A stretch of DNA of 64,000 nt from Gnetum montanum (lineage: Eukaryota; Streptophyta; Gnetopsida; Gnetales; Gnetaceae), in the NCBI GenBank assembly GCA_015680685.1, contig MNCI01014438.1, positions 836,886 to 900,885 on the forward strand, given 5' to 3'. The notes under the pieces are model-generated. The model had not been told where the DNA came from. It did no database searches and saw nothing but the letters and a program-made list of their open reading frames with translations. Made by a program: the position numbers and the translations under genes. How positions within the stretch are numbered: position 1 is the first letter of the stretch; every line of letters starts with the position of its first letter. This document shows, piece by piece, positions 36,274 through 47,261 of the stretch.

Positions 36274-39252
36274 CAAGAAGGAGTATGGATGACCTACAAA
36301 ACATGTTAGCTCTTAAATATCTAAGAAATCATACAATGTACATCCAAACGTTCATCCATCAAATAATGTTAAGACCAAGAATCTCCAACTAGATCTATCA
36401 CCACAAACAAGGAGGCTAGCATGCATTGCACTTAGTGTCATATGTGTATGTAATGTTCTCATGTGTGCTTGCCAAATATCAAAACAAAAATATATAAAAA
36501 TAAAATCTCAAATTATTATGGATATGGATTTATTCTTAGTCTCAATCAAAATGTGAAGCATCATCCAAGACGCACTTCCAACATTCCCCAAACATATCGG
36601 TGCCAATGGTATCATCCAAATATTACTTGTAATGTTTTAGAGGCATCAAATGAAAAGGACTAATGAGTAATGGAATCACCCTTTCATGTAGGATAAAGCC
36701 TCCAATAAAATCTATGTTGATGCATCCCAATTTGGTTCAAAGAAAAACTATCTCCAAGGAGTCCATCTCTAACTAGTCATATAACTTAGTTCTACCTCCA
36801 TTGTCCAAATATCCAACAAGCATACAAACATGGAAAACCAAACTAATACTGGGGGAAATAAGAAAACCAAAAGAATCTATCTCATTAAGAGATCCAACAA
36901 TCCAAGGGATCCTCATAAGAATACAAGTTAGGAGAATAACATAACATCAACAAATTTAAAATAATCACATGGAATCTAACATCACCATGAGTCGAATTCA
37001 ACATTCAAGAGATCTCACATATCTCATCCGAATCTCATGATTTCAATGGAATCCAAGAAGAAAAATCATGATTGTAACTTTGAAAAAACTAATTGAACCA
37101 CAATAATGGGAAAACCAAAACCACCAATAGTCAACAGACATATAATAATCAACATCAAAATCATGAGACATTGACATATTTCATAAATATGTAAAAAGCA
37201 TAAAGACTCAATGATAAGATTAGAAATATTAACATTGAAGAGTTATTGTATCAAGGATCTAGAAACATTAGGAAATGATCAAGGTAGTAGTTCAAAATAT
37301 TCAAAGGAGAAGAAATCACAAATTGACCAAGGCTCAAACTAAGTATCATCTAATCAAGTAAAGAAAACATTCAACATTTGAAGACTCAAAAGAGAACTAG
37401 ATCAAGTCAAAAAACTAGAAAAATGAACAAGGTTTTGAAAGTTTAGAGGCTAATAAAACTACATTTTAAATTATATCAAGAAACCAAACATCACAAGGAA
37501 CAAACTTGAAACATCTGTGGAAGATAGGAGACATCTTTGGAAGTCACAAGACATCTCTAGAAAGTTGAAAAGAACTTAAGGAAGACATCTGTTATGAGAA
37601 TGAGGCATCATTGAAATCTAGGATATTTCTTGGCTTTAGATGTCTTAAGGTAGATGCCTTTAGTAGAGTTAAGATATCTTAGAAATGGATAAGACACCTT
37701 AGCTATACATGGGACATCTCTACCAGGGTAAACACATCTTCTTGGATGTTTAGCTTGTAGAAAAGACATTTTGAAATGACCAAGAACATCCTATTTAGGG
37801 AGGAAAGGACTATAATTCAACTAGGAAATCTCTAAAGTAATGAAAAAGGGTAAGTAAACTACATATAGGGATCCAAGATTTCAAGATTAGGAACCCAAAG
37901 AAACAAGAGAAGTCCCATCACTAAACCAATGAGGAAAAATTAATTTAATAAGATACAAAGTTGGAAAAGCTAAAAATTCAAGAAATAACATCCACATGAT
38001 TGTGGTAATGATATGGATGATAAAGCAAGAAATTAATTAGTCCATCATCAAATCAGAGGAATTGAAATAGCACATCATAATATTTTAGAATCATAAAAGA
38101 AGAAAAGTAGATCTAGGAAAACAAATCAAAGAGATATAGAAATCCAAATACTTCAACTATTCATCAAGTAAAAGCAAACCATATCTCTCCAATTACAATA
38201 TCAAACTTAAAAAAGAATTGCAACCTCTACAATATTTTGAATGCAACTAATAAAGACCATTAAATCAACAAATTCCAATCCCACAAAATTGTTGAAATAA
38301 TTTTTGCTAAACTTATGCTCAAATTCAATGGAAATAGTAATATATTTACCATTAACTATTTATACATAAATTTACCAAATAAACATTCAAAGCATTCAAA
38401 TAAATACTAATCATTCCACAAACAACATCATAAAAATAGAAAATTAATTAATATAAAACCCATATCATGAATATGCATAAACATCAAATCAATAGAAAAG
38501 GAGCTAAGATTACTACCTCTGAATTTTCTTGATGAAATCAACAAAAGAAGAGAGAAACATAGTAAAAACCCATGTAACAATACAACTGATTTGTAATCCA
38601 CCAACATCTTTGCAACTTCAATCTTTGAAATTAATTCTGCATTATAAATATGTGGAAAGAAAAAATAGTGGATGTTTTAATGGAGATTGATCAAAAATCA
38701 TGGAATGGAAGAAAACAACCAATTATCAAAACAACTACTAACTAAAAAAATATTATCACTAATCCTTTCCAACACACAAGTCACTTTTTCTATGCTCATG
38801 TAACTTCCACACATGCTAAATTAATAAATAAAAAAACCATTAAAAATAACTCTTTCCAATATATCCTAATAAGCCACTTATAATAAAGTAAAATAATTAA
38901 GTAAAAATTATGCATGTAGCTACCAACACCATATTCTAAACAAGATCATTAAATATGTCTAAAGAAATCAAGAAAAGCATGTCAAGCCATGCTTCTAACC
39001 AATCTTCATGAAATTCAACCATACTCAACAATGGGGTTCATGAGATCTGCTAAATGGTAAGACATATGAATATATGCATATATATTAATATTAAAGATAC
39101 ATAAAAACATTTTTATATCTAAGGATATCAAAGGTCATTATCATAAAATATACCGAATTGAGAGCATGCATAAAAAGCATATCTAAGCATAAGCCTCACA
39201 AACTCTATAAATATTATACATATAAAGGATACCAAAAGCACAAGTTATTACA
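36274..39252 (-). repeat. Element C 3' LTR, proximal part
   Basis: It continues the A-family LTR after the insertion. 36420-36660 matches element A 10160-10400 in reverse, and 38990-39040 matches 7980-8030 in reverse. It ends at 39252 with the complement of TGTAATAACTTG. Together with 29669-30251 it is about 3.55 kb, longer than the 3336 bp copy. The extra length is accounted for by a motif-rich stretch at 37.50-37.79 kb. The boundary at 39252 lacks a G-rich polypurine tract. Confidence 0.75.
37500..37790. repeat. AGACATCT-motif-rich stretch inside A-family LTR
   Basis: About ten copies or near-copies of AGACATCT/AGATGTCT ('gagacatctt', 'aagacatctc', 'gaagacatctg', 'tagatgtctt', 'gggacatctc') lie in 290 bp. 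I see no such cluster in the plus-strand element A LTR. It resembles the motif clusters of the TR-GAG-like element. Confidence 0.55.
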
Positions 39253-39724
39253 TTTTTCATATGGAATATATGGAATTTAATCATGTCCATTAAGTATTTT
39301 ATAAATTTAGCTATGGCTAATTTTATGATGTAACATAGACAATTCTAACTTACACAATTATTTTATAAGCTCATACTACATTTGTCATCTACTACCATTA
39401 CCACTTCATGAAGAAACAAATGTCAATAAATAATTCAAGATGTTTAAGATATGTTGATGAAGAAACTAGAATACATAATAGTTTTGATTGGCTAGACTAA
39501 TCTTCTCATTCATAATAGAAGTAGGATTAGAAGTAATAGATGGTACTTGGAAATCTATTACAAGCTTATAAGTTCAATTAAGAATGGATTTAGTTGTCAG
39601 AGTTGCATTACTAGGCCCAACATTCATCCTTCTACCATGGTAAAGTCCACCTCTAGTACTTGCCATCATTGAATAGAATAATAAAAAATAAGGTAATAAT
39701 CAAATCTACTTTTTGACACTAGTT
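39253..39724 (-). pseudogene. Element C gag stub and leader
   Basis: Minus-strand concept from about 39675: MASTRGGLYHGRRMNVGPSN, then ATLTTKS, closely parallel to the gag start of element A (MAGARSGCGYTRRVDVKPSN). After about 70 codons it degenerates and meets the 3' LTR at 39252. A primer site would be at about 39710-39722 but is too eroded to call. Confidence 0.65.
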
Positions 39725-41080
39725 TGTAACAACCTTCTTTGTAGCCTTAGGTTAAAGATCATTATGTTGGATGTAGAACGTCTAAATTAGTGATTGGTCA
39801 TGGAAAGAGGAACTTAAAAACTAAATAAAATAATATAGAAATAAAGAAAAAAATGATATTAAAATGAGTCATGATTGAAAGGAAAGAGGAAATAATAATA
39901 AGAAAAGAGAAAAAAGTAAAATTAATTAACTATAAATAACCTCAAAACCAAAGCTAACTGAAAGAATATAAAATGAGTCTATAAAATATCATCACAATAT
40001 CAAGAGATAAAAGACTAATGTTTGAAAATTAAATATGCATAAAGACTAAAATCAACAATAAAAAACAAAAAATATCATTTCTTGACCTAGCCCTTAAGAC
40101 ATGAAAATAAGAGAGGAGATACTAAGTAAGAAATCTTGATACCTCTTTCTTCCAAATCAAGGATAAGTCTCATGATGTCTTGAGGAAGGCATGTTGGCTT
40201 ACAATACAAGTCAGTAAGTATATCAATTCAAAACATTTTGGAACAAACATTAATTTAATCATAAGAAAAATCTAATAAAACCAATTTTTCTAATTTATCC
40301 ATCAACCTACAAGTATAGAGGCTAGCGTGGGCTACACAGTCTTAAATGAATGAATTGTTATCATCTATACCTTTCCAAATTTTCAAACCAAATGCTAAAC
40401 TACCATGCAGATGGATTTATTTATTAGTCTTAAAGAAAACTATTAATGTTATAGGGGCCGTCCAAGACTCACATTTAGCATTCCAGACACATAAGAAAAA
40501 GGACTAATGAGCCATAACTAACACTTTCTGATAAGATAAGACCTATAGCAAGAGCCANAATCTTGAATTATTTATTGACATTTGTTTCTTCATGAAGTGG
40601 TAATNCCAATCACATAACTTAATGTTTGTTCCCTATAAATAATATTTTTTAAAGCATCTAACCAAAAAAATTAAACATTAATTATTAAGAAGTACAAACA
40701 ATAGCCAAAATGTTTAATCAATCTAAAAGATCCTACAATTAACTTCAAAATTAAAATTAAAATAGAAACATAACCTAGGTCTATCAAACAAAGTTGAGTA
40801 AGATCCAAGGACATCAAAACATGCCAAAATGAGATCGAATGATAAGAAGGAATTAATAATAAAAAATCAAAAGACCATGATCTTACCATCACCTCATCAT
40901 GGCGTATGATGGATAAGCATGACCATAACATGATAAGATCATGATTCATGGTGACTAATTATGATCACATCATGACCTATGATTGACATGAAATCTTACA
41001 AAATGATTCAAAATAACAATAAATGATAAGGGAGGTTTAAACATAACATCACCATGACTCATTCTTAAAAAAACTACATG
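39725..41080 (-). repeat. Element C 5' LTR, truncated
   Basis: The left end 'tgtaacaaccttctttgtagccttaggtt' region (39725 onward) is the complement of the A-family LTR terminus. It runs in parallel with 20617-21960 of element B. Homology stops at about 41080, at an LTR-terminus-like sequence of another type. It contains the N-bounded segment at 40558-40605. Confidence 0.75.
40558..40605. other. N-bounded 46 bp segment, probable assembly artefact
   Basis: Single Ns stand at 40558 and 40605. The 45 bp at 40560-40604 are the exact reverse complement of 39397-39441, the gag-stub region about 1.1 kb away. The sequence expected here from the other A-family LTRs (21.4 kb) is absent. This looks like a mis-placed gap filler and not biology. 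Confidence 0.8.
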
Positions 41081-41082
41081 AT

Positions 41083-42057
41083 TGTGACATCCCATTCTTA
41101 GATGTCATGGGAAACATCAAATATGCATTATATTAGACATTATGCATAAGAAGATAATATACCAAACATCAAATATATGTAACATTCAACATTATGCGTA
41201 AAGAAAGTAATAGGAAAAATGCATAAGAAAAAGAACAAGAATGCTTTATTGATGTGAAATAGTGTATCTAGATCATGCTTTGAGAGTGTTCCTTAGGGTT
41301 TTCTTTCTTTGGCATCTATCCTTTAGAGGAAATCCAATAGTGCCACCATGGTTATGCCTACAACTAGCTAGAAGCGATGGCAAATCCTCTTCCTATCCTA
41401 CTTCACCTGACATCCATTACTCACCTTTACTGGTCTACAATTTCATGATGGCATGACCTCTAATGCCTACGTAGAAATTCCTTAGGTCAAACCCCCAAAG
41501 GTCACCTCAAGAGACACATTCGTTATTACAACTTGCCTGGGTCTTAACTACAACTTCATTTTGAGGTCTTGTTACAATAATGATAACACTTATTATGAAG
41601 AGGCTTCATCTTCGTTAGGCAGCAACACCATTACAATCTAACCTCCTTAGGTTTGGTTTATCCTCAAATAAGTCCATGTTTACTATCTTTTCCTCAGCTC
41701 CAATTCTCTTTTTATGCTCTTATGCTCACATACTTTGATTTCTCTTCTGGTTTTGATGTTTTCTCTTACTTATTCTACAAGTAAAATATGTGTGAGAAGA
41801 ATATACGAGCATTTAAATATTGCTTTCTTAATACTTTATTTTCTAAGATAATGACAAGTGTTGAGTTAAAGATCTGCCAACGACCAATCACTAGGCCTAA
41901 CCAAGGTCACAAAAGGTGCAACTCATATATGGTAATTTAAGTGAACCTACGACAAATCCTTATTCCCAAATTCCATTACCCTAGATATTTTACTTATCTA
42001 ATTAAAATATAAATTAAATAATAAATAAAATTATGAAAATCATAAATAAAAGTAAGG
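41083..42057. other. Unassigned; LTR-terminus-like start
   Basis: The left end TGTGACATCCCATTC resembles the inverted termini of gypsy LTRs in this window (TATAACACCCCATTC at 18785). There is no second copy, primer site or polypurine tract. The open stretch at 41262-41456 matches no family I know. The stretch at 41.4-41.7 kb is less AT-rich than its surroundings. It lies 3' of the CCR4-like pseudogene and could be its old flank. Confidence 0.4.
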
Positions 42058-43263
42058 TTAAGAAACTTTATGATCTTGATCAATCTTGGGAATTAATGGA
42101 AGTAGTTGTACTTTTGCCATAAGTGGTATATGATTAGATGGTCTAATTCGAGATGGCAAAGCTTGATCTTGATTTTTTTCAATTTCTTCTTTAGAAATTA
42201 ACTCTATTAATTTAGTAACATGGAAGAATGGAACATCATACCACATATAATCCAAGGTCTCAATGAAGAATGATGTTGACTCATCATCCTTAATCATGGT
42301 AGAGAGATTATTGAACTATGGTTCTTGATGATTACTATTTATCAACATCATTTGTTCCTAAATTCTAGGATTTGATTTATCTATTGAATATTCAAAGTAA
42401 GTAGAATATGCACTAGCCAATGGAATTGCATGTTGAATTGTTGGGAATATCTTCTTCAAATTAGCTTCATCTTCCAAGGATTTCTTTACACATTCATATT
42501 TTAAGAATTGATAAACACTATTTCCAAATTTTTCATTGAAAAATCCATAAAGGACAATTGGTAATAGATCGGTATCTCTTAGGAGTAACATATTCTACAG
42601 ACTTTCCTCTATTTGCTTAATCAAGTATGCTCCTTGGCATAATCTAACATTTGGACATGTTGATTTGATAATTAAATCTATGTTGACTGCACATACACAT
42701 CTTTTTAATAGATGGATTTTTAGTATCACTACCAAAGCAATGTGAATTCTTTAAAACCTTGACCATTCTTTCTTTTCCATGAATTGAACTTATAGGATTT
42801 CAAAAATCATATCTTCTAAATTCCATGCAAATCCTTGTACTAATTCAAACTTGGCTTCTTTATAAAAGATCGCACAACCATCTATGTTGTGATTTCTATA
42901 AGAGGGTATTTTGTATGGTTCAAAAGAAGAACTTCCAAAAGAACCTTTGTACTTGTAAATATCTTTCTATCCCATCTTTTCCAAGTTTGGTTGGAATTCA
43001 TATAGGAATTCCCATGGCAAGACTTCTTTTAGGCATAAGACATCAACATTTAAATCATGTAACTTTGGTAAGATGTGTGGGTATCAATATTCATGCCAGT
43101 CTAAGTCCCAAGGTGGACATAGCAGATGTTATCCTTCACTCACTAGGGATCTTACTAGCACATCATATGTTGCCACTTTCATTCTCATTCTTGGATTCTC
43201 TTCTAGGCCATTACTCTTTATGGGTATCATACATATTGTCAAAACAAGATTATGACTTTCCAT
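42058..43263 (-). pseudogene. CCR4-type exonuclease/deadenylase pseudogene
   Basis: One minus-strand frame of 402 codons, from ATG 43263 to TAA 42058, has about eight in-frame stops and no frameshift. It carries the endonuclease/exonuclease/phosphatase-family landmarks of plant CCR4 homologs in order: MKVATYDVLV (for SYNILA), HLLCPPWDLDWHEY, VDVLCLKEV (for LQEV), DGCAIFYKEAKFELV (for IDGCATFFRRDRF), HIALVVILK, CVCAVNIDL, NVRLCQGAYLIKQIEE (for VKLWQV.TLLK.LE), LPIVLYGFFNE (for GDFNS), PLASAYSTY, FIETLDYMWYD and PSRIRPSNHIPLMA (for SDHIAL). CCR4 proteins shorten mRNA poly(A) tails. Here the GDFN and SDH aspartates are lost. Contiguity over about 1.2 kb suggests an intron-free, perhaps retroposed, copy; there is no poly(A) tract. 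The exact homolog is unresolved. Confidence 0.8.
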
Positions 43264-43915
43264 GTTGTTCTACTATATGATTTGATTGTAAGAAAATTAT
43301 TATACATTTTCTTAACCATTTTGGTTCACCAACTAATTTATTAACTGATTCATCAATTGATTTTGCAACTAACCTTGTTGGTAAAAATTGGCTACATTAT
43401 CTAGACTCTTTAGCGATCTTTCTTTCTACCCCCCTTAGAACACTGACTTCGGTAGTGTTACCAATAATACACTAGGGGTTACTGATGTTAAGATTTTTTA
43501 CAAAGATTAAGTACTTAATCTTGAGGCCCAAAAGGTTAATTTTATTAGTCCCAATAATTAAATTCTTAGGCATGATTAGTATGTTATGGTCTTTTAAGGC
43601 ACAGTTTATGATATCATCCAATTATTAGGTATTTGGATGATAAATCTAACCTTACATTGAGTTCAAAAGGGTGAAAAATGTTGGAAATTACTATTTATAT
43701 GTTAGAAATGGACATCGTATGCTCAATTCATGCTTAAATTAAGCTTTTAATGGTCTTGAGGAATCATATTGGTTAAGGAGTAAAAACTATTTTTTTGGAG
43801 TTTCATGGAGTAATTTGACTTCACTATTGCATCTAGATGGTTCAAATTTATAGGAAAAAATTTTTTTTTATTAAGAATGGAATTTGGAGTCACAATTTAT
43901 GGCTATTTAAGTTGC
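43264..43915. other. Unassigned upstream flank of the CCR4-like pseudogene
   Basis: No domain is recognised. It may hold the eroded N-terminal part or 5' leader of the pseudogene. Poly-T/A tracts occur at 43790 and 43860-43880. Confidence 0.4.
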
Positions 43916-43919
43916 AAAA

Positions 43920-44012
43920 AGTTTTATGTTTTTCAAGACTTTGTAAGAGGTCATCCATCTCAGTACTACTCTAGAGTGAGCATGCTTAATTATGGAATTC
44001 TTATCTCAATTA
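43920..44012 (-). pseudogene. 5S rRNA-derived sequence
   Basis: The minus strand reads 'aattaagcatgctc', then 'agagtagtactgagatgg' and 'atgacctc', matching plant 5S rRNA (AGTTAAGCGTGCTTGG, GAGAGTAGTACTAGGATGG, GTGACCTC) over about 90 bp. The internal promoter A box and C box regions are included, with changes. The 5' third of 5S is not recognisable. It could be an isolated pseudogene or the relic of a Cassandra-type element, whose LTRs contain 5S sequence. No LTR pair or primer site was found around it. Confidence 0.75.
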
Positions 44013-44129
44013 CTACTAGGGTGCCAAAATTCTTTTCTTGGTAGATTTTATTCATGTTTAAATTTAATTTTTATTGCCTATTCTACTAGTGTTTTCAAAT
44101 TTTCTGTTAACTAATGTAAAATTTTATGG

Positions 44130-44485
44130 TTGATGGGAGGTGAGATTCCATAGTGTTTGCAAAGCTTTGTGGAAGAAGGGATTCTATGGTGCCCATGATG
44201 TTTGTGGAGCTCTATAGAGGAAGGATTCCACGACACTTGCGATCTCCATGGAACTTTGTGGAAGTAGGATTCCATAGTATTTATGGTGTCCATGGAGGTG
44301 GGATTCCATAGTGTTTGCAATGTCCATGGAGATGGGCTTCCACAGTGTCCATGATGTCCATGAAGCTCCATTGAGGAGGGATTCCATGGTGACTCTGGTG
44401 CTCCATGGAGGTAGGATTCCATAGTGTCTACAAACCTCTATGAAGGTAGGATTCCATGGTGTTCATTGTGCTCTGTGGAGGTAGG
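44130..44485 (+). repeat. Minisatellite, about 34-45 bp units
   Basis: About ten tandem units follow the pattern 'ccatggaggtgggattccat' plus 'agtgtttgcaatgt', for example starting at about 44290, 44325, 44359, 44404 and 44439. Some units have an 11 bp extension ('agctccattga'). The array gives a long minus-strand open stretch (MESYLHGAPE..., His/Trp/Pro-rich) that reflects the repeat, not a gene. Confidence 0.8.
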
Positions 44486-45120
44486 TAGACTCGAAAACTT
44501 TTTGATGAAGTTGGTGGTGAAGGTAGTGATGATGGTGGTTGCAGTGGTAATGACAGTGGTGATGGGAAATGGAGTAGGTGGCAGTCAACATCGATGATGC
44601 ACTTAGTATGCTAGAATGCTGGTAATTTTGGCAATGTAGTGGTAGCATTGGTGACAATAGCACATGTGCTACAAAGGTGTGTAGTGATGGCATAGTGCAG
44701 TAGAAATGGTAGTTTGCAAAGTAGTAGTGCAACGTAGATTTTTCCTATAGTGTAGTAGCCTAGCTTACTAACTTGCATGGTCCTCAATAGGGTAGATGTG
44801 TCCTAGGAAAATCTGTGCTACCCTCCGCAAAGCCTACATGACCCAGGGTGGTAGACAAGTAGTCCATGTAGATGGGTTGTGATGGAGAGGCTGTAGGAGG
44901 GAAGTAGCTGTAGGTAGTGTCGATGGGTAGCAATTGAGAATGGAGAGTGGATAGGCAGTGGAGTAGACATGCACAAGAATTTCTTTTCTTTGTAGTTGCA
45001 CAAGGAGTAGCTGCATAGCCCTTTTTGGACCAATGTAGCCTCATGCAAGCCTGCACGGCCCTCTAGGGTGACATGGCTCTACAAGGCGGCATGGGCCTTT
45101 CAGGCCAATGCAACCCTTAT
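44486..45120. repeat. GT/GA-rich low-complexity tract, then GC-richer tract
   Basis: 44500-44590 is a 'ggtggtgatgatggtgg'-type degenerate triplet tract. 44780-45110 is distinctly GC-richer than its surroundings and has loosely repeated phrases around 'catgacccagggtgg', 'cacggccctctagggtg' and 'catgggcctttcagg'. Overlapping minus-strand open stretches (44463-45056) are low-complexity products. I see no gene. Confidence 0.5.
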
Positions 45121-45130
45121 ATTTTTTAAA

Positions 45131-45156
45131 TAATATATTATTATTATTATTATTTT
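45131..45156. repeat. (ATT)n microsatellite
   Basis: A run of about seven ATT units ('tattattattattattatt') in an AT-rich stretch. Confidence 0.85.
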
Positions 45157-47084
45157 AAATCATTTGGGGTTAGGGTTTGAAGCTGTAACCTTCCATTTTT
45201 CTAACCTTTTATTATTATTATTTTTGAACACGCATAATGAAAAAATTTAAACATTGATATCTTATAATTTGTAAGTTCAATTGGAAAAACATTTGTACCA
45301 TTGAAATCATCTTGATGAATACTATGTGTTGCATATGGTTTTAAGGTTTGAAAACTAATTTGAATTTCCATAATTTTAAAGGACCAAAATAGCTTATTTT
45401 GCCAAATTAATATTCTTAGGCTGACACATAGATGAAATGATGACTTCTATATGACTCTGATAATTATAAAAAATATTCCAATCCTTAAATGCAAAACATA
45501 ATACTTTTACCTTATGATTTTGTGAGTATGATATAATTTTATCCTCTAACATTAAGATTATGTCTTAGGTATTAAGGATAAGAAAGACATCATTACATTA
45601 CCCCTCAAGTACTAGTTTTTGTATGAATCTTAAAACACCACCAAAAATTTATGCTGCATGTTGTAACCTTCTTTTCCTTAACTTGAGGCAAGACCTTATT
45701 GTAAATGTAAGATATGTAGTCCATGAGCTACAATCTTGCATACTTCAGCTTTTTAAAGTTAAAAAATGACCCAAAAGTTGTTATTGGTTCATTGCTCAAG
45801 TGGAAAAAGGCACCTCATATCTATATTTAGCCTTGGGAAGGCTGAAAATGCCTTGGGAATGGTCAAAATTGGCATTTTCATGGGCTTTTGTAGGGGTATA
45901 GCCTCAACTACACTAGAACCATCTAACCCCTAGTGTAGATGGAATTGATGGGATTTCTCATTTTCAACTCAATGTAGTCACCAACAAAACCCAGCAAAGA
46001 TGCAACCTTGGAATTGTTGGGATTTTCCATTTCCAATTTTCCAACAATGGCCAATGTAGTTATCCTAGGTTTTTAGTAGTTGCGGCATCAACGGAACAAT
46101 GAAGTAATGGAATATGCAACATTTCCCAATGATAGAGTTGACCATATTTTTCAGCAGCTTTAGCATAGTTAAGATGGTCAGTGTAATAAGGATGCTACTA
46201 GCATAGTTAAAAGAGTATATTTACTAGTTATAATAAATATATGGATTTTGGTGGCTTCAATAATTTGCAGTTACTATAAATGACAACTGTGCTGAAGATA
46301 GATGATCGATAACACCTGCAAATTGACATTAATCTGTTAGCAATCATGTCAATGGTGTGCAGGACCCAAAATAGCCAATTCCACCCTATATAAACCATAT
46401 GTAAATACCCTAATTTGGTTCAACCACTTTGGCCAAAGTAATACTTTGCAGCCATTTTCCAACACCCAAGAGCACTTTGTAGCAAACACTTGTTCACAAC
46501 CTTATAGAACTTTTGAACAAAATTGCACCATTTCAAACACTTGTTTATAACCTTATAGTACTTTGCAGCAAACACTTGTTCACATGATACCATTGCACCA
46601 AAAGTATAACACCATTGCATATCCACAGTTGCAAATCTTGGTGAAAACTAGCAGGAGTTGCAAAAGAAGGAAGTTGGAAAAGATTTGGATCATGGAGCTT
46701 CAAGTGCAAATTACAAGTTTTAACAGACTTAAAGCACCCTCCTCAACAACTTTGTTCACACCTAGCACATAACATGTACCTCTCAAAATTTGTAGTTTAC
46801 TTTCAATTTTAATAAAGTCATAGTTTATTATGTGTAGATTTGGTTTCACATTTTTGTTTCTCATATTGGTTTTTATTCCAGATTTGTAATTTTATTTCTA
46901 TTTCTCGTTTTCTTATGTTCTCATTTTCATTGACACTTTCATATGTTCTTGTGTGATTAGTTAGATTTTCCGAGGCACCTTGAATCCTATTTCTAGAGGC
47001 CCTTGGGATTTGAGGTTAAGACTGTTTCAACAGTTAGGATTTTTTGGCTTGCATTCCAACAACTGAAATTTCTAGGTCCAATAG
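45157..47084 (+). repeat. Probable LTR/leader of Tat-like element
   Basis: The stretch has a TATA box 'tatataaa' at 46387-46394, a run of short repeats ('aacacttgttcacaacc' twice, 46485-46505 and near 46540), an AATAAA signal at 46811-46816, and then a primer-site-like sequence at 47090 and a Tat-type gag. This order fits U3-R-U5 of an LTR. Its start could not be found because the second LTR is not in the window; upstream parts to about 45.2 kb may be other DNA. Confidence 0.5.
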
Positions 47085-47089
47085 TTTTT

Positions 47090-47107
47090 TGGTGCTAGAA
47101 GGAGGGC
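47090..47107 (+). other. Candidate primer-binding site of Tat-like element
   Basis: TGGTGCTAGAAGGAGGGC begins with the TGG that complements a tRNA CCA end and lies between the U5-like region and gag. It is not the iMet or Asp type seen elsewhere in the window. I could not name the tRNA. Confidence 0.45.
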
Positions 47108-47261
47108 CTTCATTCAAATTCTTGGCCAAAATCATTTTTCCAACTATCATATTTTGAAGTTCTCAAATCTATTTTATTGAAACCTTAGAAACTAGTGTAG
47201 TTGGATTTTTATTGTATTTCCATAGCATTCATTGGTTTCCTTGAAGCTAACATAGTTGACT

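Larger units (their letters stand above)
29669..41080 (-). mobile_element. Element C: A-family gypsy deletion derivative with nested insertion
   Basis: Minus-strand order: 5' LTR (41080-39725), primer-site region and gag stub (39724-39253), 3' LTR (39252-36274 and 30251-29669). The 3' LTR is split by a 6.0 kb TR-GAG-like element. Between the LTRs only about 470 bp remains, so the element lost nearly all gag and all pol. The 5' LTR is cut at about 41080. Confidence 0.75.

Noticed and set aside
42825-43280. 151-codon plus-strand open stretch
   Set aside because: It is the opposite-strand shadow of the CCR4-like pseudogene, whose minus-strand frame carries the recognisable motifs.
44111-45056. 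Several overlapping minus-strand open stretches, some His/Pro/Trp-rich
   Set aside because: They arise from the minisatellite and low-complexity tracts; several frames are open at once and no domain is present.
45170-45185. Telomere-like 'ttagggttt' phrase
   Set aside because: Only a single unit; not an interstitial telomeric array.
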